From: Dethiobacter sp.
GTDB lineage: Bacteria; Bacillota_D; Dethiobacteria; Dethiobacterales; Dethiobacteraceae
Direction: 5' to 3'
NCBI GenBank assembly: GCA_018333395.1
Contig: JAGXSQ010000117.1
Span: 1 to 64,000 of the forward strand
DNA: 64,000 nucleotides
In this document: piece by piece, positions 37,862 through 46,006 of the stretch
How positions within the stretch are numbered: the first letter of the stretch is position 1
Layout of the letters: each line of letters begins with the position of its first letter
Notes under the pieces: generated by a model
What the model was told of the DNA's origin: nothing
Databases searched by the model: none
The model's input: only the letters and a program-made list of their open reading frames with translations
Translations under genes and position numbers: made by a program

Positions 37862-38026
37862 GTGGCCTATAAGATTACCGAAGAGTGCCTAGCCTGCGGC
37901 AACTGCCTTGAGGCCTGTCCGAGCGAGGCCATCGAAGAGGGCGATGTGTACCGGATTACTGGCGATTGCGTTGAATGTGGCTTATGCGTCGAGGATTGCC
38001 CACATGGAGCTATTGTCGAGGAATGA
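37862..38026 (+). CDS. Small 2[4Fe-4S] ferredoxin
   Basis: A 54-residue clostridial-type ferredoxin with two CxxCxxCxxxCP motifs: CLACGNCLEACP and CVECGLCVEDCP. GTG at 37862 is chosen because a strong aaaggaggtg stands 7-8 nt upstream; a TTG at 37844 in frame would run through that site. It lies between frr and uppS, where B. subtilis has no gene, and is followed at once by a terminator-like hairpin. The acidic protein is a general low-potential electron carrier. A link to the [4Fe-4S] isoprenoid enzyme IspG encoded 4 kb downstream is only a suggestion. Confidence 0.93.
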   Translation: MAYKITEECLACGNCLEACPSEAIEEGDVYRITGDCVECGLCVEDCPHGAIVEE

Positions 38027-38032
38027 TGCGCT

Positions 38033-38064
38033 AAAAGCCCCCTCTCACGAGGGGGTCCGCTTTT
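38033..38064 (+). terminator. Terminator-like hairpin between ferredoxin and uppS
   Basis: CCCCCTC (38038-38044), loop TCAC, GAGGGGG (38049-38055). An outer AAAAG/CTTTT pairing surrounds it, separated on the right by a short bulge. The T-run is only four bases, so read-through into uppS is likely; uppS has no obvious promoter of its own. Confidence 0.6.
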
Positions 38065-38085
38065 ACCAACGAAGAGGTGAATAAC

Positions 38086-38856
38086 TTGACGCAACGCCTG
38101 AGGGCATTTCTGCGTACGCGACCAGATCTGTCTGCAGCAAAGTCGGAGGGGCCTAATATTCCGGCCCATATCGCTATCATTATGGATGGTAATGGGCGCT
38201 GGGCCCGGCGTCGTGGCCTGCCGCGCTCGGCAGGTCATTACGCCGGGATGCAGGCACTGCGGCGGACCATCCGCGCCGCCGGAGATATAGGAGTCAGATT
38301 TCTGACGGTGTATGCCTTTTCGACAGAAAACTGGCGTCGTCCCAAGGAGGAGATAGACTTTTTGCTGCGTCTGCCCAGCGAATTTCTTCGGTCAGATTTG
38401 CCGGAATTAAAAGCCAGGAATGCGCGGATCTGTTTTATCGGCGCTCTGGATGAATTGCCGGCGTCTACCCGGGAGGCGGCTAGGCAGGCATTGGCAGAGA
38501 CGGCAGATAATACGGGGATGGTTTTAACCTTTGCCGTCAACTATGGCAGCCGGGCTGAGATTGTCAGGGCTGTGCAGGAAATCTCCCGCCAGAGCGCGGC
38601 AGGCGAATTGGACCCGGCGGAAGTTGACGAGGAAACAGTAGAAGGGCATCTTTTTACGGCCGGACTTCCCGATCCTGATCTGCTGATCCGCCCAAGCGGC
38701 GAATTCCGCCTGAGCAATTTCTTGCTTTGGCAGCTGGCATATGCGGAATTTTGGTTTCCCAAAGTTTGCTGGCCAGATTTTAACCGGCGGCACCTGTTGG
38801 AAGCCATTGATGCTTATCAAAAAAGAAGCCGCCGCTACGGCGGGATTAAGCTGTAG
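38086..38856 (+). CDS. uppS: Undecaprenyl (isoprenyl) pyrophosphate synthase
   Basis: Cis-prenyltransferase that builds the C55 lipid carrier for peptidoglycan. IIMDGNGRWARRRGLPRSAG holds the catalytic Asp and the pyrophosphate-binding Arg. FSTENWRRPKEE and DLLIRPSGEFRLSNF are also diagnostic. TTG at 38086 fits the gaggtg ribosome-binding site (6 nt); a GTG at 38077 overlaps it. About 256 residues. Confidence 0.95.
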   Translation: MTQRLRAFLRTRPDLSAAKSEGPNIPAHIAIIMDGNGRWARRRGLPRSAGHYAGMQALRRTIRAAGDIGVRFLTVYAFSTENWRRPKEEIDFLLRLPSEFLRSDLPELKARNARICFIGALDELPASTREAARQALAETADNTGMVLTFAVNYGSRAEIVRAVQEISRQSAAGELDPAEVDEETVEGHLFTAGLPDPDLLIRPSGEFRLSNFLLWQLAYAEFWFPKVCWPDFNRRHLLEAIDAYQKRSRRYGGIKL

Positions 38857-38868
38857 GGTGATGATGGC

Positions 38869-39660
38869 ATGCTGAGGCAGCGACTTGTCAGTGCTTTGGT
38901 GATGATTCCTCTTGTGCTGACAACGACATATTTTGGCGGGCTGCCGTTTTTTCTACTGGTAGCTCTGGTAGCAGCGCTGGCACTCCGGGAACTTTATAAG
39001 CTTGGCGGCTTGCGGGCCAAACCGCTGCTGGCGCTTGGCCACTTGGCTAATGTAGCTATGCTCATGGCGTTGCTTAGCTTTGGCCCCGGAACATTTTTTC
39101 ATCTGTTCATTGCGTTCTTCCTGTTGTTGAACATCTTCTGGGTGTTAAGCTTCCCTCTAGATTTTCGTTCCCTAGCTATTCTCCTGTGGGGTAAAGTTTA
39201 TATTACCACCCTGCTTGGTTTTTTGTTGCTGCTGCGCGAGACGCCGGGAGGCTTCCTGTCGGTGCTAACTCTTTTTCTGGCTGTGTGGGTCAGTGATGCT
39301 GGCGCCTATTTTTTTGGTAGATTCTGGGGCAAGAGACGGTTGCTAGTCACGGTCAGCCCGAAAAAAACATGGGCCGGAGCGTTTGGCGCTTTGTTTTGTA
39401 CCGCGATGCTTCTTTTCCTTTTGGCTCCGCAACTTGGCTTTTCCCGCCCGTCAGGATTGTTGATGGGGCTCTTGCTTTCCTTGGCTGGTCAGTGTGGCGA
39501 CCTTGCTGAATCAGTCCTGAAACGCTGGGCGCAAATCAAGGATTCGGGGACATTGTTGCCGGGACACGGTGGGGTACTGGACCGCTTGGACAGCCTGCTC
39601 TTTGCCGCCCCGGTAGCGTACTTACTTTTTTCCTATCTTTTCGGAGCTCAAGGCAGATGA
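38869..39660 (+). CDS. cdsA: Phosphatidate cytidylyltransferase
   Basis: Makes CDP-diacylglycerol for phospholipid synthesis. A 263-residue membrane protein with about seven hydrophobic segments. The C-terminal signature spans SPKKTWAGAFGALF, DLAESVLKRWAQIKDSG and PGHGGVLDRLDSL. Overlaps dxr by 4 nt, the conserved uppS-cdsA-dxr-rseP order. Confidence 0.96.
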   Translation: MLRQRLVSALVMIPLVLTTTYFGGLPFFLLVALVAALALRELYKLGGLRAKPLLALGHLANVAMLMALLSFGPGTFFHLFIAFFLLLNIFWVLSFPLDFRSLAILLWGKVYITTLLGFLLLLRETPGGFLSVLTLFLAVWVSDAGAYFFGRFWGKRRLLVTVSPKKTWAGAFGALFCTAMLLFLLAPQLGFSRPSGLLMGLLLSLAGQCGDLAESVLKRWAQIKDSGTLLPGHGGVLDRLDSLLFAAPVAYLLFSYLFGAQGR

Positions 39661-40817
39661 AGAAAAAGATAGCGGTGCTAGGTTCCACCGGGTCCATTGG
39701 CCGCCAAGCGCTGCGAGTTATGGCCTCTTACCCAGAACGGTTTCGTGTCGTGGCCCTTTCCGCTAACCGAGAAGTGAAGCTGCTGGCTGAACAGGTACGA
39801 CGCTTTAAGCCGGCGCTGGTAGCCATCGGCGACCACTCGTTTTATCGTGAACTACGGGCAGGACTCCGTGACCTGAATCTGGAAATTATAGCAGGGGAAG
39901 AGGGACTTTGCCGGCTGGCGGGGCAAAGTGGCGCAGATTTGGTCTTAAACGCTTTAGTAGGGTTTGCCGGGCTGAAGCCTACGCTGTCTGCTCTGGACTC
40001 AGGTACGGGCGTAGCGCTGGCCAACAAGGAATCGTTGGTGGCCGGAGGGCATCTGGTCATGCCTTTGGCAGCGCGGGTAGGTGTGCCTGTTATCCCGGTA
40101 GACAGTGAGCATTCAGCTATTTTCCAGTGTTTGCAGGGCCAGGACAGCTCTGTAGTGGAAAGAATCATCCTTACTGCTTCCGGTGGTCCGTTTTTTGGTC
40201 TGTCCGGCTCTGAGCTGGCCGCCGTTACTCCGGAGCAAGCGCTCCTCCACCCTAACTGGCAGATGGGCACAAAAATTACTGTGGACTCTGCTACGCTGAT
40301 GAACAAGGGACTAGAGGTAATCGAGGCCCGCTGGCTTTTCGACCTGCCTTACGAGCGGATCAGAGTGGTGGTCCACAGGGAGAGCATTATCCATTCGCTG
40401 GTAGAATTTCGTGATGGCGCTGCACTGGCCCAGCTTGGCGCTCCCGACATGCGTGTGCCCATTCAGTTCGCCCTGACTTTTCCTGAGCGGCTGGCCGGGG
40501 AAGCGCCGCGTGTAGATTGGTCTAGTCTTGGTGCTTTGCATTTTAGCGACCCTGACACGGAAAGTTTTCCTTGCCTGAGCCTAGCTTACCGCGCTGGCCT
40601 TGCAGCGGGCAGTATGCCGGCCGTCCTCAATGCCGCCAACGAAGAGGCTGTCACGCTTTTTCTGAAACGCCGCATCGGCTTTCTGGCCATTCCCCGTATA
40701 ATTGAAGCGGTGATGAATAAACATAAGGTAGTTTTAGCCCCCACGCTGGGAGACTTAGTGGATGCTGACCGCGAGGCCAGGGAAGCAGCCAGGGCATTCT
40801 CGGCCATGAAAGGGTGA
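39657..40817 (+). CDS. dxr: 1-deoxy-D-xylulose 5-phosphate reductoisomerase
   Basis: Second step of the MEP isoprenoid pathway, NADPH-dependent. GSTGSIGRQALRVM binds the cofactor, ALANKESLVAGG and DSEHSAIFQCL carry substrate and metal ligands, and SGGPFFG is the flexible-loop region. At 386 residues it is full length. ATG overlaps the cdsA stop. Confidence 0.97.
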   Translation: MKKKIAVLGSTGSIGRQALRVMASYPERFRVVALSANREVKLLAEQVRRFKPALVAIGDHSFYRELRAGLRDLNLEIIAGEEGLCRLAGQSGADLVLNALVGFAGLKPTLSALDSGTGVALANKESLVAGGHLVMPLAARVGVPVIPVDSEHSAIFQCLQGQDSSVVERIILTASGGPFFGLSGSELAAVTPEQALLHPNWQMGTKITVDSATLMNKGLEVIEARWLFDLPYERIRVVVHRESIIHSLVEFRDGAALAQLGAPDMRVPIQFALTFPERLAGEAPRVDWSSLGALHFSDPDTESFPCLSLAYRAGLAAGSMPAVLNAANEEAVTLFLKRRIGFLAIPRIIEAVMNKHKVVLAPTLGDLVDADREAREAARAFSAMKG

Positions 40818-40821
40818 GAAA

Positions 40822-41847
40822 ATGCAGACATTTGTCGCTTCAGTAGTTATTTTTGGTCTGCTGATTTTTGTTCACGAACTAGGCCACTTTTTGGTGGCCA
40901 AAAAAGCAGGAATCGGCGTCACAGAATTCGCCATTGGCTTTGGGCCGCGCCTGCTCGGCTGGCAGTCAGGGGAGACGTCTTACTCCCTGCGCCTTTTTCC
41001 ACTTGGTGGTTTTGTTCGCCTAGTAGGCCAAGATCCCGAAGAGAGCGAACTGGAAGGAAGCTTCCAGCGACAACCTGTCTGGCGTCGTTTTGCCGTTATT
41101 ATCTCAGGTCCGCTAATGAACTTTGCCTTGGCCATATTGCTTTTTTCACTCATCTATTTTGCTTTCACCGGCATTCCGTACCATCAGTCAACGGCTATCG
41201 GGGGCCTGCTGCCTGGAGGGCGCGCGATTGATGTTGGCCTGCAGCCTGGCGATATACTGCAAAACATCGCGGGGGAACAGGTTAATGATTGGCCGGAAGT
41301 AGTAAAGCAGATTAACGCCAACCCCGAGAAGCAAATCACCATTGATTTTGAACGGGATGGACGCCGCCAGACGGTGCAGGTGACGCCGCGGCGCGACCCG
41401 CAGACTGGTTTAGGATTAATCGGTATTTCACCGCAAACGAGGCTTTATGCCTTTTTCCCTTCCCTGCAGATGGGCTTCTCCAATACGGTCCGGTTTCTGG
41501 AGTTTATCGGGGCCAGTATCCTGCAGATGCTTACGGGGCGTATCGCGCCTGATGTGGTAGGACCGGTGGGCATTGTTCAGATTGTGGGTGAAGCTGCCCG
41601 CACCGGTGTGGTTAATCTGCTATCGCTAGCGGCGATTATCAGCGTGAACTTAGGATTGCTTAATCTCCTGCCGATTCCGGCGCTTGATGGCAGCAGATTG
41701 CTGTTTCTTCTCCTGGAGGCGGTGCGCGGCCGGCCGGTTGATCCACGCAAAGAGTCTTTTGTCCACTTTGTCGGCTTTACCGTCCTGATTTTATTAATGA
41801 TTGTTGTGGCTTACCGGGACTTAGTGCGTCTCGATATCTTCTTTTAG
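40822..41847 (+). CDS. rseP: Site-2 intramembrane zinc protease RseP/RasP
   Basis: Cleaves anti-sigma factors and leftover signal peptides within the membrane. HELGHF near residue 19 is the zinc motif. A PDZ domain covers about residues 115-185 (GLQPGDILQNIAGEQV). The second metal ligand is in NLLPIPALDGSRLLF, and four or so membrane helices are visible. A possible client is the anti-sigma factor encoded upstream in the window (inference). Confidence 0.96.
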   Translation: MQTFVASVVIFGLLIFVHELGHFLVAKKAGIGVTEFAIGFGPRLLGWQSGETSYSLRLFPLGGFVRLVGQDPEESELEGSFQRQPVWRRFAVIISGPLMNFALAILLFSLIYFAFTGIPYHQSTAIGGLLPGGRAIDVGLQPGDILQNIAGEQVNDWPEVVKQINANPEKQITIDFERDGRRQTVQVTPRRDPQTGLGLIGISPQTRLYAFFPSLQMGFSNTVRFLEFIGASILQMLTGRIAPDVVGPVGIVQIVGEAARTGVVNLLSLAAIISVNLGLLNLLPIPALDGSRLLFLLLEAVRGRPVDPRKESFVHFVGFTVLILLMIVVAYRDLVRLDIFF

Positions 41848-41857
41848 GAGCATTAAT

Positions 41858-42940
41858 GTGTTCAGACGCGAATCAACGAGACCGGTAAAGGTGGGCCCGC
41901 TCATAATCGGCGGCGGTGCACCGGTCGTTATCGAGTCGATGACAAACACCTCCACCGTCGACCTGCAAGCTACGCTTGCCCAGATTCACGAACTATCTGT
42001 TGCCGGTTGTGAGCTGGTGCGTGTGGCTGTTCCTGATAAGGATGCTGCTTCTGTTTTGCCAGAGTTGGTTCAGAGTTCGCCGCTTCCCGTGATCGCCGAT
42101 ATTCATTTCCATCACCGCCTAGCACTTTTGGCACTGGAAGCGGGAGTGGCGATGTTGCGTGTCAACCCGGGCAACATTGGCGGAGAAGAGAGGCTTGCGG
42201 AGGTCCTGGCCCTGGCAGCCCGCAGAGGTATCCCTATCCGCATCGGGGTCAATGCCGGCTCTCTGGAGAAGAGGCTTCTGACCAAATACGGCTCCGTCAC
42301 AGCCGAGGCCATGGTGGAATCGGCGCTAGATAACATCAATTTGGCAGAAAAGCTGAATTTCCGCGACTTGATCGTTTCTCTTAAGTCTTCCTCCGTGCCG
42401 GTTACCGTGCGAGCCTGTCGTCTGCTGGCGGAAAAGGTAAACTACCCCCTCCACATCGGCGTGACGGAGGCGGGCACATCTTTTGCCGGTACTGTCTACT
42501 CAGCGGTGGGAATTGGTGCGCTGCTGCTGGACGGGCTTGGTGATACACTGCGCGTTTCCCTGACGGCCCCACCCGCAGAAGAGATTAAAGTAGCCAAAAA
42601 GATCCTTTCCGCAGTGGAGTTGCGTCGTTTTGGCCCGCGTGTTATCTCCTGCCCCACCTGCGGTCGCTGCCAGATTGATTTGGCTTCGCTGGCGGCAGAG
42701 GTGGAACGGCGCGTAGCCGCTATCACCGCCCCGCTGACACTGGCCGTGATGGGTTGCGTGGTCAACGGGCCTGGCGAGGCGCGGGAAGCCGATCTTGGTA
42801 TCGCTGGCGGGAAAAAGCAGGGCCTGATTTTCTGTGCCGGGAAAATCGTTGGCCGGGTCCCTGCGGAGCGTCTGCTGGACGAATTTATGCACCATCTTCA
42901 GCTCTATTTACAAAGAAAGATAACGGGGGAAAAGCCGTGA
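41858..42940 (+). CDS. ispG: 4-hydroxy-3-methylbut-2-enyl diphosphate synthase (flavodoxin/ferredoxin)
   Basis: [4Fe-4S] enzyme that opens MEcPP to HMBPP. The TIM-barrel part shows ESMTNTSTVD and VRVAVPDKD. The cluster ligands are in CPTCGRCQ and MGCVVNGPGEAREADLG. GTG start behind taggagc. Clustered with dxr and uppS, so three isoprenoid genes are together. The stop overlaps the next gene (gtga). Confidence 0.96.
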   Translation: MFRRESTRPVKVGPLIIGGGAPVVIESMTNTSTVDLQATLAQIHELSVAGCELVRVAVPDKDAASVLPELVQSSPLPVIADIHFHHRLALLALEAGVAMLRVNPGNIGGEERLAEVLALAARRGIPIRIGVNAGSLEKRLLTKYGSVTAEAMVESALDNINLAEKLNFRDLIVSLKSSSVPVTVRACRLLAEKVNYPLHIGVTEAGTSFAGTVYSAVGIGALLLDGLGDTLRVSLTAPPAEEIKVAKKILSAVELRRFGPRVISCPTCGRCQIDLASLAAEVERRVAAITAPLTLAVMGCVVNGPGEAREADLGIAGGKKQGLIFCAGKIVGRVPAERLLDEFMHHLQLYLQRKITGEKP

Positions 42941-43569
42941 GAATAGTATCCATCGTCCCAGCTTTTAATGAGGAAAAAACGATCGGTGATGTCCTTACTG
43001 TACTGATTAAGTTGCCTGAAATTGCCGAGATAATCGTTGTTGACGATGCCTCTACGGATCGCACGGGCCAGGTAGCGGCAAGCTTTGGCGTGACGCTTGT
43101 TTCCTTGCCGGAAAATCGCGGCAAAGGGGGGGCGGTTAAGGCCGGTTTGGATCGCAGTCAGGCTGAGGTGATTCTTTTTCTTGACGCTGACTTGGTCGGT
43201 TTGCACGCCGGGCATGTCAGACAACTGCTGGCACCAGTTGTATCTGGACGGGCGACCATGAGTATTGGTCTCTTTGAATGCGGCAGAATGGCTACCGACT
43301 TGGCGCAGAGGGTAGCACCCTACCTGACAGGGCAGCGGGCTGTCAGGCGGGAGGCGCTAGAACACGTTAACGACCTGGACATTACCCGTTTTGGCTTTGA
43401 GATAGCTTTAACCAGACAGATAGAGGCGCAGCGCCTGCCTGTCGCGGAGGTCCAGCTGCATAATCTTACGCATGTGACCAAAGAGGAGAAGATGGGATTG
43501 CTGAGGGGGTTTGCCGCTCGCCTACGGATGTACTGGGAGATTGTCCGCTGCTACGCTAAAAGCAGCTGA
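42937..43569 (+). CDS. Family 2 glycosyltransferase
   Basis: A 210-residue GT-A glycosyltransferase. The N-terminus RIVSIVPAFNEEKTIGDVL, IIVVDDASTDRTGQVA, GKGGAVKAGLDRS and FLDADLVGL (the DxD-type metal site) are clear. It lacks C-terminal membrane helices, so it may work on a soluble or peripheral lipid acceptor. GTG overlaps the ispG stop by 4 nt. proS and polC, which stand here in B. subtilis, are absent. The product is unknown; a polyprenyl-phosphate sugar would fit the neighbours but is a guess. Confidence 0.88.
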   Translation: MRIVSIVPAFNEEKTIGDVLTVLIKLPEIAEIIVVDDASTDRTGQVAASFGVTLVSLPENRGKGGAVKAGLDRSQAEVILFLDADLVGLHAGHVRQLLAPVVSGRATMSIGLFECGRMATDLAQRVAPYLTGQRAVRREALEHVNDLDITRFGFEIALTRQIEAQRLPVAEVQLHNLTHVTKEEKMGLLRGFAARLRMYWEIVRCYAKSS

Positions 43570-43599
43570 GGCTGTGCCTACCGCTCATTTCGCCGCTAC

Positions 43600-43628
43600 T
43601 TGCGAACTGTCGTCAGATATGTTAAGAT
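43600..43628 (+). promoter_or_regulatory. rimP-nusA-infB operon promoter
   Basis: -35 TTGCGA (43600-43605), 17-bp spacer, -10 TAAGAT (43623-43628), extended by TG. It shares GATATGTTAAGAT with the xerC promoter. Predicted start is near 43635. Confidence 0.72.
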
Positions 43629-43656
43629 GGCAATGGTTGGTCGGACATGACAGCGG

Positions 43657-43692
43657 CGCCAGAAGAGTGGGACTATCCCCACTCTTCTGGCG
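43657..43692 (+). promoter_or_regulatory. 15-bp perfect hairpin in the rimP leader
   Basis: CGCCAGAAGAGTGGG (43657-43671) pairs perfectly with CCCACTCTTCTGGCG (43678-43692) across a 6-nt loop. It starts about 22 nt after the predicted transcription start and ends 59 nt before rimP. No U-run follows, so it is a stable 5' UTR structure rather than a simple terminator. Possible roles are transcript stability or control by NusA or ribonuclease, all inferred. Confidence 0.7.
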
Positions 43693-43751
43693 TATCAGAC
43701 TTGATTGGCGAAAATGTGCCACCAGCAAGGGAAGACGAGGGGAAGAAAGAG

Positions 43752-44243
43752 ATGGCTAAACTGCCTGTGACGGAAGTCGTCGCCTCCCTAGCCGCCCCGC
43801 ATGCGGTACGCGTGGGGTTGGAAGTGGTTGACGTGGAGTTTGTCAGGGAAGGCGGCCAGAAAATTTTAAGAGTACTTATTGACCGCGAGGGCGGTATTTC
43901 TTTGGAAGATTGCGAAGCCATGAGTAAGGCGCTGGGAGAGGATCTGGACCGTACTGATCCTATCCCCTTCAGCTATTGTTTGGAAGTATCTTCGCCGGGG
44001 ATTGAGCGACCGCTAAAAAAGGAGCAGGATTTCAGACGTTTTGCCGGCCGTCTGGTGCACTGCCGTCTTTACAGCCCGCTGGACGGGAAGAAGAATTTCA
44101 GCGGGGTGCTGCTCGGTTTGGAGGGGCAGGAAATTTTGCTGGAAGACGAAGAAGCTGGCTTGGTGCGTTTCCCGTTTGCCGAAGTTGCGGGAGCCAAGCT
44201 TGTTTTTGCGGAAAAGGGCAGGAAAGGAGGAAAACACAGATGA
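43752..44243 (+). CDS. rimP: Ribosome maturation factor RimP
   Basis: Needed for 30S subunit maturation. VDVEFVREGGQKILRVLIDR, SLEDCEAMSKALGEDLD, and YCLEVSSPGIERPLKKEQDF are characteristic. The ATG at 43752 follows gaggggaag and gives 163 residues. Overlaps nusA by 4 nt. First gene of the conserved rimP-nusA-rnpM-ylxQ-infB block. Confidence 0.95.
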   Translation: MAKLPVTEVVASLAAPHAVRVGLEVVDVEFVREGGQKILRVLIDREGGISLEDCEAMSKALGEDLDRTDPIPFSYCLEVSSPGIERPLKKEQDFRRFAGRLVHCRLYSPLDGKKNFSGVLLGLEGQEILLEDEEAGLVRFPFAEVAGAKLVFAEKGRKGGKHR

Positions 44244-45385
44244 ACGAGGATTTTTTATCGGCCCTGTCAGCCATCGAGAGGGAAAAGGGTGTAAAAAAAG
44301 AGATCTTGTTTGAAGCCATTGAGGCAGCCCTCGTTTCGGCTTATAAGCGCAACTTCAATACGGCGGCCAACGTCCGCGTCCAACTGGACAAAGAAACAGG
44401 TGAGATCAAAGTTTACATGCGTCTTGTGGTAGTGGATGAGGCCACCCATCCGCAACTGGAAATTTCTCTGAGTGAGGCGAGTCAGCTAAACCGTTCTTAC
44501 CGGAACGGAGATATAGTGGAGAAGGAAGTAACTCCCAAAAATTTTGGGCGCATTGCGGCGCAAACGGCTAAGCAGGTTGTTATTCAGCGCATCCGGGAGG
44601 CGGAGCGGGAGCTTGTCTTTGAAGAGTATATTGACCGGGAGGATGATATCATCACCGGCATTGTGCAGAGGACGGAGCAGAAAAATGTGATTATCGATCT
44701 CGGCAAAACTGAAGCGGTACTCGCACCTGCAGAGCAGATGCCAGCCGATGAGTACCGGCAGGGAGAACGAGTCAAAGCCTATATTACAGAGGTACGAAAG
44801 ACGACAAAAGGTCCGCAGATCTTTGTTTCCAGGACACACCCGGGACTGCTGAAGCGTTTGTTTGAGCTGGAGGTGCCAGAAATCTTTGACGGCACGGTAG
44901 AGATTAAGTCGGTGGCCCGCGAAGCCGGCTATCGTTCTAAGCTGGCTGTTCATTCCCGCAATAAGGATGTTGACCCGGTCGGTGCCTGCGTAGGCCATAA
45001 AGGTGCCCGGGTGCAGGCGATTGTAAGCGAACTGCGCGGTGAGAAGATTGATGTGGTTAAGTGGGATGAGAATCCGGATGTTTTTGTCGCTAATGCCCTT
45101 TCGCCGGCCAAAGTTGTCTTAGTCAACTTGCAGGAGGAGCAAAAAATAGCCGGCGTCGTTGTTCCTGACTATCAGCTTTCCCTGGCCATCGGCCGGGAAG
45201 GACAGAATGCCCGCCTAGCGGCTAAACTGACCGGCTGGAAAATAGATATTGCCAGTGAAAGCCAAGCGTCGCAGCGTGCCCGTCCGACCGCAGGAAGCTC
45301 TACGACCGTTGCTGGTCAGGAGGAGGGCGTTAGCATTCTGGCAGGCGCAGTGCCCGAACCAGAGGAAAGGAGCGGGGACAGTTGA
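44240..45385 (+). CDS. nusA: Transcription termination/antitermination factor NusA
   Basis: RNA polymerase pausing and termination factor, 381 residues. The N-terminal polymerase-binding domain is followed by an S1 domain (GIVQRTEQKNVIIDLGKTE) and two KH domains (DPVGACVGHKGARVQAIV; LAIGREGQNARLAAKLTGWK). It lacks the C-terminal acidic repeats of E. coli NusA, as in other Firmicutes. The stop overlaps the next start. Confidence 0.97.
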   Translation: MNEDFLSALSAIEREKGVKKEILFEAIEAALVSAYKRNFNTAANVRVQLDKETGEIKVYMRLVVVDEATHPQLEISLSEASQLNRSYRNGDIVEKEVTPKNFGRIAAQTAKQVVIQRIREAERELVFEEYIDREDDIITGIVQRTEQKNVIIDLGKTEAVLAPAEQMPADEYRQGERVKAYITEVRKTTKGPQIFVSRTHPGLLKRLFELEVPEIFDGTVEIKSVAREAGYRSKLAVHSRNKDVDPVGACVGHKGARVQAIVSELRGEKIDVVKWDENPDVFVANALSPAKVVLVNLQEEQKIAGVVVPDYQLSLAIGREGQNARLAAKLTGWKIDIASESQASQRARPTAGSSTTVAGQEEGVSILAGAVPEPEERSGDS

Positions 45386-45663
45386 AAAAGCGCAAACTTC
45401 CCTTGCGGGTCTGCATTGGCTGCCAGCAGCAAAAAACTAAACGCGAGTTGATCCGTCTGGTAAGAACGCCTGAGGGTCATGTAGAAGTGGACCCTACCGG
45501 GAAAAAGGCGGGTCGGGGTACTTATCTCTGCCGCCAGCTCGCTTGCCTGGAGGCGGCGGTTAAGGCCAAACGCATTGAACGCAGCCTTAAACACCCGGTT
45601 TCCCCGGCTGTGGTGGAGGCACTGGCTGGACAGTTGTCTGCCGGCGATGAGGATGACGTCTAA
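45382..45663 (+). CDS. rnpM: RNase P modulator RnpM (YlxR)
   Basis: Small RNA-binding protein of 93 residues, formerly YlxR, reported in B. subtilis to bind and modulate RNase P. LRVCIGCQQQKTKRELIRLV and GRGTYLC are the family motifs. TTG start within the nusA stop region; its 3' end overlaps ylxQ. Confidence 0.92.
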   Translation: MKKRKLPLRVCIGCQQQKTKRELIRLVRTPEGHVEVDPTGKKAGRGTYLCRQLACLEAAVKAKRIERSLKHPVSPAVVEALAGQLSAGDEDDV

Positions 45664-45979
45664 AATTCTTTTACATCTGGGTCTGGCTAGAAGGGCAGGT
45701 AAGCTATCCTGGCGAGAGGATGACAACCTGGCGGCCATTCGCGCCGGGCGCGCCCGACTACTGGTGCTGGCCTACGATGCCGGTCCTGCCACGGCTAAAA
45801 GATATCGAGACAAATGCCGGACATTTACCGTTCCCCTGTTAAGCTATGCTACCAGTGCTGAACTTGGATGGGCCGCCGGTCTTTCTCCCCGCCCGGCGCT
45901 TGTCTTACTGGACGATGGTTTTGCGTCACGATTGCGGGAGCTGGCCCGGGAAGAAGGCCTGAACCATCTTGGGACTTGA
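45653..45979 (+). CDS. ylxQ: L7Ae-family RNA-binding protein YlxQ
   Basis: A 108-residue kink-turn-type protein related to ribosomal L7Ae. LGLARRAGKLSWREDDNLAA and the segment LLVLAYDAGPATAKRYRDKC correspond to the family core. ATG at 45653 lies inside the end of rnpM; upstream in-frame starts read antiparallel to no known family sequence. Position between rnpM and infB is conserved in Firmicutes. Confidence 0.88.
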   Translation: MTSKILLHLGLARRAGKLSWREDDNLAAIRAGRARLLVLAYDAGPATAKRYRDKCRTFTVPLLSYATSAELGWAAGLSPRPALVLLDDGFASRLRELAREEGLNHLGT

Positions 45980-46006
45980 GGAGGCCAAACTAATGGAGGT
46001 GTAACA

